Shown piece by piece: positions 41,428 to 49,279 of a stretch of 64,000 bases of DNA. The stretch is taken from the NCBI RefSeq assembly GCF_031851795.1, contig NZ_CP134696.1, positions 4,298,501-4,362,500 on the forward strand, given 5' to 3'. Source of the stretch: Pontibacter sp. G13. GTDB taxonomy: Bacteria > Bacteroidota > Bacteroidia > J057. The translations under genes and the position numbers were made by a program. The stretch's first letter is position 1; each line of letters begins with the position of its first letter. The notes under the pieces were generated by a model that did no database searches, was not told the origin of the DNA, and saw nothing but the letters and a program-made list of their open reading frames with translations.

Positions 41428-42420
41428 ATGCAGAATCAATTTGTCGATTACGTACGAATATACTTCACCAGTGGAAAAGGCGGCAATGGCGTCATCTCCT
41501 GGAGGAAGGAAGCCATGGTGCCCAAAGGGGGACCTGATGGCGGGGATGGAGGAAAAGGTGGAAGCATTATCCTACAAGGCAATACCCAACTCTGGACTTT
41601 GCTGGACCTGAAATACCGAAAGGTGATCAAGGCCGAACATGGACAGAATGGGGGAGGCGCTCGGAAAACAGGAAAAAGCGGGACAGATGAAATTCTGCAC
41701 GTTCCTCTGGGTACTATTGCCAAAAATGCGGAAACCGGAGAGGTCCTCGGTGAAGTGGTTGAAGACGGCCAGCAATTGGTTCTGCTTCAAGGTGGTCATG
41801 GTGGGAAGGGAAACTGGAATTTCAAGTCTCCTACCAATCAGGCTCCCGAATATGCAACACCCGGAGGGGAGGCCAAGGAATTGACCGCCGTTCTGGAGCT
41901 CAAGGTCCTTGCTGACGTCGGATTGGTCGGATTTCCAAATGCGGGAAAATCGACCTTGCTGTCAGTAGTAAGTGCCGCCAAACCCAAAATTGGGGATTAT
42001 CCGTTTACCACGTTGGTCCCCAATTTAGGGATTGTCCGATATCGAGATCACAAATCATTTGTGATGGCTGATATCCCCGGAATTATCGAAAATGCCCATC
42101 AGGGAAAAGGACTTGGTACCAAGTTTTTGCGACACATCGAGCGCAATGCAGTACTCTTGTTCATGGTCCCTGTGGATTCAGATAATATTATGGAGGAATA
42201 CAAGGTGCTTCAAAAAGAAGTTTCCCTGTACAATCAAGACCTCAAGCACAAGCCTCAAATGTTGGCCCTGACCAAATCGGACATGGTCGACGAAGAATTG
42301 AAGGCCGAAATTCTCTCCGAATTGGAGGAATTGGATGTGCCAATCGTGTTCATTTCCTCAGTCGCTCAATTAGGATTGCAGGAATTAAAAGATCACCTTT
42401 GGAAATTGCTCAACGAATGA
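41428..42420 (+). CDS. obgE: GTPase Obg
   Basis: Obg is an essential GTPase linked to large ribosomal subunit assembly and stress response. The N-terminal Obg domain is glycine-rich (GGPDGGDGGKGGSI at about 36-49, GGARKTGKSG). The GTPase core has G1 GFPNAGKST, G3 DIPG and G4 TKSD. The protein ends soon after the G domain (330 residues), so the OCT domain is absent or very short. The ATG at 41428 gives the usual FVDYVRIYFTSGKGG start; nine extra upstream codons are unlikely. The Lys/Pro repeat gene follows after 4 bases. Confidence 0.92.
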   Translation: MQNQFVDYVRIYFTSGKGGNGVISWRKEAMVPKGGPDGGDGGKGGSIILQGNTQLWTLLDLKYRKVIKAEHGQNGGGARKTGKSGTDEILHVPLGTIAKNAETGEVLGEVVEDGQQLVLLQGGHGGKGNWNFKSPTNQAPEYATPGGEAKELTAVLELKVLADVGLVGFPNAGKSTLLSVVSAAKPKIGDYPFTTLVPNLGIVRYRDHKSFVMADIPGIIENAHQGKGLGTKFLRHIERNAVLLFMVPVDSDNIMEEYKVLQKEVSLYNQDLKHKPQMLALTKSDMVDEELKAEILSELEELDVPIVFISSVAQLGLQELKDHLWKLLNE

Positions 42421-42424
42421 TGGT

Positions 42425-43339
42425 ATGACTTTCAAGGAGTTTCTCACCGGTAAGCGCATAGATCCGGCGGCTTTTCAAAAAAACCGTCCAGCTGAATGGG
42501 AGAAACTTGAACAGTTGTTCCTGGCCATTGGGCCTCAATCGTTTGATCAACAGAAAAAATTTTGGTTTAATCCACTCAGACTTCGTTTTAAGCTGGATGC
42601 TCCATTTGAAAAAGAAAAGCCCTCGACCAAGGCATCCAGACCTACTCCCAAATCTGTATCGACTTCCGCAAAGACCAAGGCAGCTCCCATCAAGCTTGCC
42701 CCGGGCAAAAAGCCTTTGCTGAAAAAGGTGGAGACAGATGGAGCAGACAAGCCAACTCCGGAAAAGCCTCCTATGAAATTGGCACCGGGCGCTAGACCGA
42801 TGCTCAAGAAGGAAGGGAATGAGGGGAAGAAGGAAGCGAAAAAGGCTCCCATCAAATTGGCACCGGGAGCCAAGCCGGTTTTGAACAAAACCGCCAATAC
42901 GGATTCGGGAAAGTCAGTAGCCAAAAAGGCACCTATCAAGCTGGCACCAGGAGCGAAACCTATTTTGAAAAAAACAGGTAGTGACAACTCAGCTAAATCT
43001 GAGGTCAAGAAAGCTCCCATCAAGTTGGCTTCAGGAGCAAAGACAGTTTTGAAAAAAGCGGATAGCAACGCTTCGGATAAACCATTGGCAAAAAAGGCTC
43101 CCATCAAGTTGGCACCGGGAGTCAAGCCAATCATGAAAAAGGCGAATCCCGAAAAGGGTGAAAAGCCAGAAGCGAAAAAGGCGCCGATAAAATTAAATTC
43201 TGGTGTTCCTTTGAAAAGAAAATCCACAGCCCAACCCCCGAGTCAGACTTCGTCCTCAAAAACTTCAAACGAGGTGAAGAAAACCGAGGAGCAACCCTCC
43301 GAGGAATCCAAGAGGATCGAGGAAAGAAGTGAAGATTGA
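42425..43339 (+). CDS. Lys/Pro-rich repeat protein downstream of obgE
   Basis: A 304-residue protein. Residues 1-60 look folded (FKEFLTGKRIDPAAF, WEKLEQLFLAIGPQSF, KFWFNPLRLRFKLD). The rest is disordered and strongly basic: seven copies of a unit like KKAPIKLAPGAKPVLKK at spacings of about 25-28 residues, separated by short charged linkers. The C-terminus is Ser/Glu-rich. It starts 4 bases after obgE and is probably translationally coupled to it. The basic repeats could bind RNA or ribosome, or pack with acidic partners, but this is inference. No family recognised. Confidence 0.65.
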   Translation: MTFKEFLTGKRIDPAAFQKNRPAEWEKLEQLFLAIGPQSFDQQKKFWFNPLRLRFKLDAPFEKEKPSTKASRPTPKSVSTSAKTKAAPIKLAPGKKPLLKKVETDGADKPTPEKPPMKLAPGARPMLKKEGNEGKKEAKKAPIKLAPGAKPVLNKTANTDSGKSVAKKAPIKLAPGAKPILKKTGSDNSAKSEVKKAPIKLASGAKTVLKKADSNASDKPLAKKAPIKLAPGVKPIMKKANPEKGEKPEAKKAPIKLNSGVPLKRKSTAQPPSQTSSSKTSNEVKKTEEQPSEESKRIEERSED

Positions 43340-43366
43340 AGCTGCCGGGGTTATCCTAAGGATCTT

Positions 43367-44620
43367 ATGCGAAAAATTGAATATCAGCGATTTGAGCTGA
43401 AAAATGGCTTGCGTGTCATCATTCATGAAGACGCCTCCATACCCAAGGCTGCGGTCAATCTCATCTATCGGGTTGGTTCCAAAGATGAGGCACCCCATCT
43501 GACGGGTTTTGCGCATTTGTTTGAGCACCTCATGTTTCGAGGAAGCAAGCATATTCCCAGTTTTGACCGGCCTCTAGAAGAAGTCGGTGGGCAAAACAAT
43601 GCCTCTACTTCAGCGGATGTAACGCATTACTATATCAATCTTCCCGCCAATCAATTGGAGACAGCTTTCTGGCTGGAATCCGATCGAATGCTGGAATTGG
43701 CCTTTTCGGAAGAAGGGCTGGAGAAAGAAAAATCTGTAGTCATTGAGGAATATAAGCAGCGCTACCTCAACCAACCTTATGGGGATGCTTACCTCAAAAT
43801 TCGGGAAATGGCCTATCAGGTCCATCCTTACCAATGGAATCCCATCGGAAAGGACATGTCCCACATCGAGCAAGCTACCTTGCAGGACGTCAAGGACTTC
43901 TTCTATGGTTTTTATGCACCCAATAATGCGACCTTGGTCGTTGCAGGTGATGTCAAAACCAGCAAGGTGCTCAAACAGGTAGAAAAATGGTTCGGAGACA
44001 TTCCGAGCCGAACTCTCAAGAAGCATGTCCTCCCGGTAGAGCCCAAGCAGACGGAAGCACGTGAGGCTACGGTCTATGGCGATGTCCCATTTCCTGCAGT
44101 CTACAAGATGTACCACATGCCTGCTCATGGAGAACGAGGATATTATGTCGCTGATTTGCTGGCCGATATCTTGGCTTATGGCAAGAGTGCGATCCTCCCT
44201 CAATACATGGTGCGCGAAAAGAAGGTCAGCCCCAACGCAAGTGCTTTCACTTGGGGACTGCATGATCCCGGCGTGATGTCCGTGGATGGCCGCTTGGCCA
44301 AAGGAATCTCTGTAGCTCAGTACGAGAAAACCCTAGCCGAGGCCTTCGACCAAATCTTTGATCTCACTCCACAGGACCTTGAGCGCATCAAAGGAAAGCT
44401 CGCTGCTGTGTTTGTGATGAATCAAATGACGGTAGGGTCCACCGCCAATCGTTTGGCCCATGCCGATGTGTTGGGGAATCCGGGGCTGATCAATGAAACC
44501 CCTGAGATCTACCAATCCATATCGTTGAAGGAAGTGAAGGCTGCCGCTGAGCAGATCCTTGCTCCTACCAATTGCTCCACCTTGTATTACCTCCCCAAGT
44601 CAGATTCCGCGAGTTCATGA
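43367..44620 (+). CDS. M16 zinc peptidase, catalytic subunit
   Basis: A 417-residue inverzincin-type peptidase of family M16. The inverted zinc motif HLFEH is at residues 50-54 (His50, Glu53, His54), and the distal Glu ligand lies in VVIEEYKQR near residue 127. Two M16 domains are visible: a metal-binding N-terminal half and a second half with the MYHMPAHGERGYYV segment. The second half-enzyme gene overlaps its stop by 4 bases (ATGA), so they should form a stoichiometric heterodimer like other bacterial M16 pairs. It lies 27 bases after the Lys/Pro repeat gene. No signal peptide is seen. Confidence 0.88.
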   Translation: MRKIEYQRFELKNGLRVIIHEDASIPKAAVNLIYRVGSKDEAPHLTGFAHLFEHLMFRGSKHIPSFDRPLEEVGGQNNASTSADVTHYYINLPANQLETAFWLESDRMLELAFSEEGLEKEKSVVIEEYKQRYLNQPYGDAYLKIREMAYQVHPYQWNPIGKDMSHIEQATLQDVKDFFYGFYAPNNATLVVAGDVKTSKVLKQVEKWFGDIPSRTLKKHVLPVEPKQTEAREATVYGDVPFPAVYKMYHMPAHGERGYYVADLLADILAYGKSAILPQYMVREKKVSPNASAFTWGLHDPGVMSVDGRLAKGISVAQYEKTLAEAFDQIFDLTPQDLERIKGKLAAVFVMNQMTVGSTANRLAHADVLGNPGLINETPEIYQSISLKEVKAAAEQILAPTNCSTLYYLPKSDSASS

Positions 44621-45921
44621 GTCAGTTTATGATTGATAGATCCGTTCGTCCAACATCACAGCCCTTCAGGGTATCCAATCTCCCGCCATTCGAATCTCGG
44701 AAGCTGGACAATGGAATCCCTGTGTACCTCATGCAATTCGGGCAGTCCGATGTCGTGGATGTTCAGGCCATCATCGGTTCAGGCAAATCCCATCAGAACA
44801 AGACGGGCCAAGCCTCTTGGATGATGAAGAGCCTGTTGGAGGGAACTACCAGTTGGAGTAGTCTACAGATTGCCCAGCAGCTGGATGGATTGGGAGCATG
44901 GCTCAACCCTTCTACCAGCGAGGATTCCATGACGCTGAAATTGGCGACAACCACCACCAATTTCTCCAAGGTCCTGCCAATCTTCAAAGAAGTCCTGCTC
45001 AGTCCTACTTTCCCCCGAAAGGAATTTCAGGATATGCAAAAACGGGCCATAGATCGGCAGCGAGTTTCCGAGCAGAAAACTTCCACACAGGCCAGCAGGC
45101 ATTTTGGCAAGTTGCTTTTTGGAGATGGACACCCTTATGGTTCCTATATGGGAACTGACGAATTGAAGGCCCTCTCGCTCGAAGATCTAAGGACTTTCCA
45201 TCGCAATCATGTCTATCCCGGCAACATTAAGCTTGCGGTGGTAGGGAAATTTGATTCTAAGGCGATCATGAAGATGCTCAATACCCAATTTGGTGGTTTG
45301 AGCATTCAGGCGTATCCGAAACTGGAGGAAGTTGGCCATTTGGATGAATTCGCAGCGAATCTCGGTAGACATTCCTTTAAGCTGGGGAATCTCCAGTCTT
45401 CCATTCAAGTAGGTCATTTGGGGATGAAAAGGACCCATGATGACTATTATCCCATGCAGGTCGTCAACACCGTTTTAGGAGGGTACTATGGCAGTCGTCT
45501 GATGAAATCCATCCGGGAGGAAAAAGGCTATACCTATGGCATTTATTCTGGCTGGATGGGACTCAAGCAAGGTGGTGCCTTGTTGGTTTCCACAGATGTA
45601 GCCAATGAATATGTGGGGGATACCTTGAACCTGATCAAGATAGAGCTCGATCGTCTCCGCAATGATCTCATGGACGAATCCGAATTGGGCTTAGTCAAGA
45701 ACTACCTTTTGGGACAAAGCATCAACAAGCGAGAGACTCCTTTCCAATTAGGTGATCTGCTCATGTTCTCCCTTGTTCACGACATTTCTTTCGGTGAAAT
45801 GGACCGGAAATATGAGGTGATTCAAAATATGACCCCACAGTTGGTACTCGATATGGCTCAGAAACACCTGAAGCCCGACCAGCTCCTCGAAGTAATTGTG
45901 GGAAACTGGGAGAGTGCTTGA
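44617..45921 (+). CDS. M16 peptidase, non-catalytic partner subunit
   Basis: A 434-residue M16-like protein that follows the catalytic subunit with an ATGA overlap. It lacks the H-x-x-E-H zinc motif: the matching position reads SWMMKSLLEG. The late Arg/Tyr pair used for substrate positioning in such partners is likely in the segment RLMKSIREEKGYTYGIYSGW near residue 300. Length and fold match the partner. The two subunits probably form a chamber for small peptides. The start at ATG 44617 fits the overlap; the longer frame to 44572 was not used. Confidence 0.86.
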   Translation: MSQFMIDRSVRPTSQPFRVSNLPPFESRKLDNGIPVYLMQFGQSDVVDVQAIIGSGKSHQNKTGQASWMMKSLLEGTTSWSSLQIAQQLDGLGAWLNPSTSEDSMTLKLATTTTNFSKVLPIFKEVLLSPTFPRKEFQDMQKRAIDRQRVSEQKTSTQASRHFGKLLFGDGHPYGSYMGTDELKALSLEDLRTFHRNHVYPGNIKLAVVGKFDSKAIMKMLNTQFGGLSIQAYPKLEEVGHLDEFAANLGRHSFKLGNLQSSIQVGHLGMKRTHDDYYPMQVVNTVLGGYYGSRLMKSIREEKGYTYGIYSGWMGLKQGGALLVSTDVANEYVGDTLNLIKIELDRLRNDLMDESELGLVKNYLLGQSINKRETPFQLGDLLMFSLVHDISFGEMDRKYEVIQNMTPQLVLDMAQKHLKPDQLLEVIVGNWESA

Positions 45922-45963
45922 GTATACCTGCAATCCCCTTTTTCACAGAACCAACACTTGCAA

Positions 45964-45995
45964 ATTGCCCCATAGAAACTTTTCTTTGGGGCAAT
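45964..45995. other. Palindromic hairpin between the M16 pair and the phosphatase
   Basis: ATTGCCCC pairs with GGGGCAAT, and the inner AGAAA can also pair with TTTCT. No T run follows, so it is a weak terminator at best. It could also be a binding site. Confidence 0.4.
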
Positions 45996-46033
45996 GTCCG
46001 TAAAGGGCCCCCGGAATTGTTTGGCTGAATGAT

Positions 46034-46909
46034 TTGATAAGTGCCGTGGAAAGAGCCTCGATTTCTCCTACCCTAAGCTATTATGTCCCCCACCGTCCTG
46101 TGGGTAAAAGATGGGTCGTCACCGATATTCATGGTTGCTATAAGACCATGTACAGACTCCTACACCAAATTCTCAAAATCTCAAAAGACGATCAGCTCTT
46201 CATGCTCGGGGACTTTGTCAGCAAAGGTCCCAGTAGTGCCAAAGTGCTAGATCACATCATGGATTTGCAAGCTCAAGGCTACGAGGTCTATCCGATCCGT
46301 GGCAATCATGAGCAGAAGATTTTGGACAAATGGGCTTGGTGGCAAGGTGAACCCGAATCTTTGCGCGGGCCTTTTGCGGGTACCATCAAGGCGCCTGATT
46401 TGGTCGATGCGAATGGCCAACTTCCCCAGAAATACATCGATTTTCTTGAAAGCTTGCCCTACTTCATCGAAACGGATGATGTATGGATGGTACATGCGGG
46501 CTTCGATTTTCACGCGGAAGATCCTTTCCGAGATACGGATGCCATGATGGTCATTCGGGGATATGAGGTGGATCACGCCTACACGAAAGGCAAACCTATC
46601 ATTCACGGACACACCCCTACCTTATTCGCAAGTATTCAGCGCCAGTTGAAGGAGTTTGATCGAGGAGGGGCCATCAGCTTGGACAATGGATGTGTCCTCT
46701 ATCATCCAAAGGAAGGGACTTGGCGGTCCAAAACGATGGGCAGACTCCTCGCCTTGGATCTTGACACGCGCCAGTTGTATTTGCAGCGGAACATTGATTA
46801 TGTGCCCAAGCCGATGCCTGCTCATTCCCCGCTAGCCAAAATCCCGAGTTGGGTCAGAACGCTTCCTGTTCCGGTCTTTCAGCGATTGATCCACAGAATC
46901 GTAGGATGA
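46034..46909 (+). CDS. Metallophosphatase, Ser/Thr phosphatase type
   Basis: A 291-residue calcineurin-like phosphatase. The metal site motifs are in order: DIHGCY (D-x-H) at about residues 32-37, GDFVSKGP near 59-66, RGNHE near 88-92 and the later His in IHGHTP. PrpE/PrpA-type Ser/Thr protein phosphatases and ApaH-like hydrolases share this layout. The start is uncertain: TTG at 46034 fits the reading frame, with a GTG four codons downstream as an alternative. The C-terminal 40 residues are basic. Substrate is unknown. Confidence 0.78.
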   Translation: MISAVERASISPTLSYYVPHRPVGKRWVVTDIHGCYKTMYRLLHQILKISKDDQLFMLGDFVSKGPSSAKVLDHIMDLQAQGYEVYPIRGNHEQKILDKWAWWQGEPESLRGPFAGTIKAPDLVDANGQLPQKYIDFLESLPYFIETDDVWMVHAGFDFHAEDPFRDTDAMMVIRGYEVDHAYTKGKPIIHGHTPTLFASIQRQLKEFDRGGAISLDNGCVLYHPKEGTWRSKTMGRLLALDLDTRQLYLQRNIDYVPKPMPAHSPLAKIPSWVRTLPVPVFQRLIHRIVG

Positions 46910-46990
46910 ACGTGATTCACGTGGGCAGAAATTTGGCTTTGCTGAAATCTTCTCCTAAACTTGTCGACAACCTCGATAAGCAATCATCCA

Positions 46991-48385
46991 ATGGGAGAAT
47001 TTCTCTTGCTGTCCAATCCTGTTGCTCATTATGTCCCCACATGGGTCATTGTTCTTCACGGTGCCATCCTTGCCTTAATGATTCTTGCGTTGGCCCTGGA
47101 AGAAAAAATCCACGCCAACAAATCTGTGATCACGGGAATCGCCGCCATGATTGCCTTGATCGTGGGAGAATTGACGGGAGTTCTGAGCCTATTTGACGGA
47201 GGGCATGGGCACGTTCCATTTTATGTGGAATTCATTGATTGGGGAGTGATCGCTATCATTTTGGGATCGAGCCTTTTTGTGGAGGTGACTACCCAAAGCG
47301 GCATTTTCTCATGGCTGGCCATCAAATTGACCAAATACACCCAGGGCGATCCTTTCAAGCTTCTCGTCGCTTACTCATGGATGACGGTGGTGTTTTCTGC
47401 CTTCCTCAACAATGTGACTGCGATGATCATTGTCGGCTCGCTCACGACGGTTTCGCTCGAAAAATTGAATCGACGGGATCTATTGCTGGGCTTTTTGCTG
47501 GCTGAAGGATTGCTTACGAATATCGGCGGCCTCCTGACCTTGATTTCTTCGGTACCCAATATCATTCTGGGAAATGCAGCGGGCATCAGCTTCATCGAGT
47601 TTACCTACATCTCTGCGCCTTATGTAGTCATTGCCACGCTGTGTACCATTTACTTGGCTAGTTGGCGATTTGGGATCAAAGGCCTCAAAACTGAGACTGA
47701 AAAATCTGAATCCAAAAAGCGAATCGCAGCCTTTGATGAACGCGACGGAATCGAGTCCCAATCCTTCTTTGTGCTGTCTTGGGTGGTCTTCATCGGATTT
47801 ATCCTAGCATTGGCAACCACCGATGTGATTCCCTACATCAAGGAATTGGGGATTGGGTTTGTAGCCATGGCATTTGGCGTATCGATGCTCCTGCGAGTCA
47901 AAAACGATGTGCAGAAGGTCTACGTCAAAACCGACTGGGATCTCCTGTTCTTCTTCGCATTCCTTTTCGTGGTGATTGGAGTGATGGAGCACGCTGCTGT
48001 ACTTGAACAAATCGGTGGACTGGTCGCAGGCCTCATGAATATCGGCGAAACGACCGGTCCGTTGGCATTGCTATGGGCGAGTGGTTTTGCAAGTTCCGTG
48101 ACGGACAACATTCCCCTAGCAGCAATGCTCGCCAAGACACTTCAGCCCCTTTCTCAAGGACCGAATTTTGCCTCCAATATCTGGTGGGCGACGATCTATG
48201 GCTGTAATCTGGGGGGCAATATCACCCCAATCGGTTCCGCTTCCACAGTGGTCGCTGTAACGATCATTGCCCGAAACAAGCTCTCACTTGGTTTCGTGGG
48301 ATTTGTCAAGCAAGCCCTGCCTTTTGCGATTGTGCACCTGATTTTGGCGAGTGTGTATGTTTGGCTATTGGGAATCCTATTGTAG
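46991..48385 (+). CDS. nhaD: Na+/H+ antiporter NhaD
   Basis: A 464-residue membrane antiporter of the ion transporter superfamily (NhaD/ArsB type), using the proton gradient to export Na+ or Li+. About 11-12 spans are visible. The N-terminus (EFLLLSNPVAHYVPTWVIVLHGAILALMILALA) and the pore segments with Asn and Ser residues (FSAFLNNVTAMIIVGSL and SSVTDNIPLAAM) fit the family. The start at ATG 46991 begins a typical first span; the longer frame from TTG 46961 was not used. It is convergent with the YhhN gene, five bases apart. Confidence 0.85.
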   Translation: MGEFLLLSNPVAHYVPTWVIVLHGAILALMILALALEEKIHANKSVITGIAAMIALIVGELTGVLSLFDGGHGHVPFYVEFIDWGVIAIILGSSLFVEVTTQSGIFSWLAIKLTKYTQGDPFKLLVAYSWMTVVFSAFLNNVTAMIIVGSLTTVSLEKLNRRDLLLGFLLAEGLLTNIGGLLTLISSVPNIILGNAAGISFIEFTYISAPYVVIATLCTIYLASWRFGIKGLKTETEKSESKKRIAAFDERDGIESQSFFVLSWVVFIGFILALATTDVIPYIKELGIGFVAMAFGVSMLLRVKNDVQKVYVKTDWDLLFFFAFLFVVIGVMEHAAVLEQIGGLVAGLMNIGETTGPLALLWASGFASSVTDNIPLAAMLAKTLQPLSQGPNFASNIWWATIYGCNLGGNITPIGSASTVVAVTIIARNKLSLGFVGFVKQALPFAIVHLILASVYVWLLGILL

Positions 48386-48390
48386 GATGA

Positions 48391-49146
48391 CTAAAACCCC
48401 ATTTTCTCCTCGCTGGGATCAAATGAAGCTTCATAGTTGAAATGCTTGAGCATCCCGATAACAATCAAATATTGGGCGGCCATGTACGTGGACATAATCC
48501 ATAGACTGGCGTAGGGAATTGTCAATTCTCCTCCGAATCTGCTCAAGGCGATCAGGCTGTCACTCAACATGAATAGCATCGCTCCCAAAAAGACCATTGC
48601 AAAGCTCTGGCTCAATACGCGTTTCCACCGATTCAATGCACTGAGCGCCATCAGCATGATGACGAGCGCATAGACGACGATGGGTCCAAATAGCATGTCC
48701 GCCCCATCTTTGACAGCCCAGAGAAGCCCCGCAGCATACAGGACGAATGGGATCAATACCCACGGTTTTCGGCGTGTGAGACGCTTGGGTGCATGCGCAT
48801 CCGTGGGTTGGTTAAAGGCTAGGGTGTAAGCTACCTGAGCGATCAGAAAAGATCCGAGGCCCACCAGAAAGGAAAGGCTTGAAGCTCCCATCAGGAAAAC
48901 ATCCCCCAACCACGAAAATCCGATCGCAAACAAGATGGCGACGGAGAATAGGTTCAACTTTCGCTGACTCTGGCTCACAAAATAGACCCCAAGCGAGATC
49001 ATGATGAGCGGCTTCACGCAATAGTGGAGGAGCGGAATTCGCTCAAATACCACGTTGGAAATCAGCTCCAATACAGCGATAACGGCATATACGCGAGTAA
49101 ACCGCAACAAGGATTTGTTCGATCCGATCCATTCTGGCGCATTCAT
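48391..49146 (-). CDS. YhhN-family membrane protein (lysoplasmalogenase-like)
   Basis: A 251-residue integral membrane protein of the YhhN/TMEM86 family. Eukaryotic members hydrolyse lysoplasmalogens. It has eight predicted spans, with the conserved polar patterns SWLGDVFLM and GAMLFMLSDSLIAL, where two Asp residues mark the putative active site. The ATG at 49146 (MNAPEWIGSNKSLL) is the best start; 28 further codons upstream are mostly hydrophobic but less typical. The bacterial role is not established. Confidence 0.78.
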   Translation of the reverse strand: MNAPEWIGSNKSLLRFTRVYAVIAVLELISNVVFERIPLLHYCVKPLIMISLGVYFVSQSQRKLNLFSVAILFAIGFSWLGDVFLMGASSLSFLVGLGSFLIAQVAYTLAFNQPTDAHAPKRLTRRKPWVLIPFVLYAAGLLWAVKDGADMLFGPIVVYALVIMLMALSALNRWKRVLSQSFAMVFLGAMLFMLSDSLIALSRFGGELTIPYASLWIMSTYMAAQYLIVIGMLKHFNYEASFDPSEEKMGF

Positions 49147-49279
49147 ACGCAAGGAAGTTTGGTAGAAACGTTGATTGGAGTTGAGGATCAAAGCAAACAA
49201 AAAAACTTCAATGATGCACATTTGTATCATTTTGTCTATTTTATGTTAATCCCCGATTAATAACATTACTCGCGATCCT

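Noticed and set aside
42547-43227. A 226-codon minus-strand open frame opposite the Lys/Pro repeat gene
   Set aside because: It is the mirror of the repeats, giving a repeated AGANLMGAF-like text. It has no start context and no independent support.
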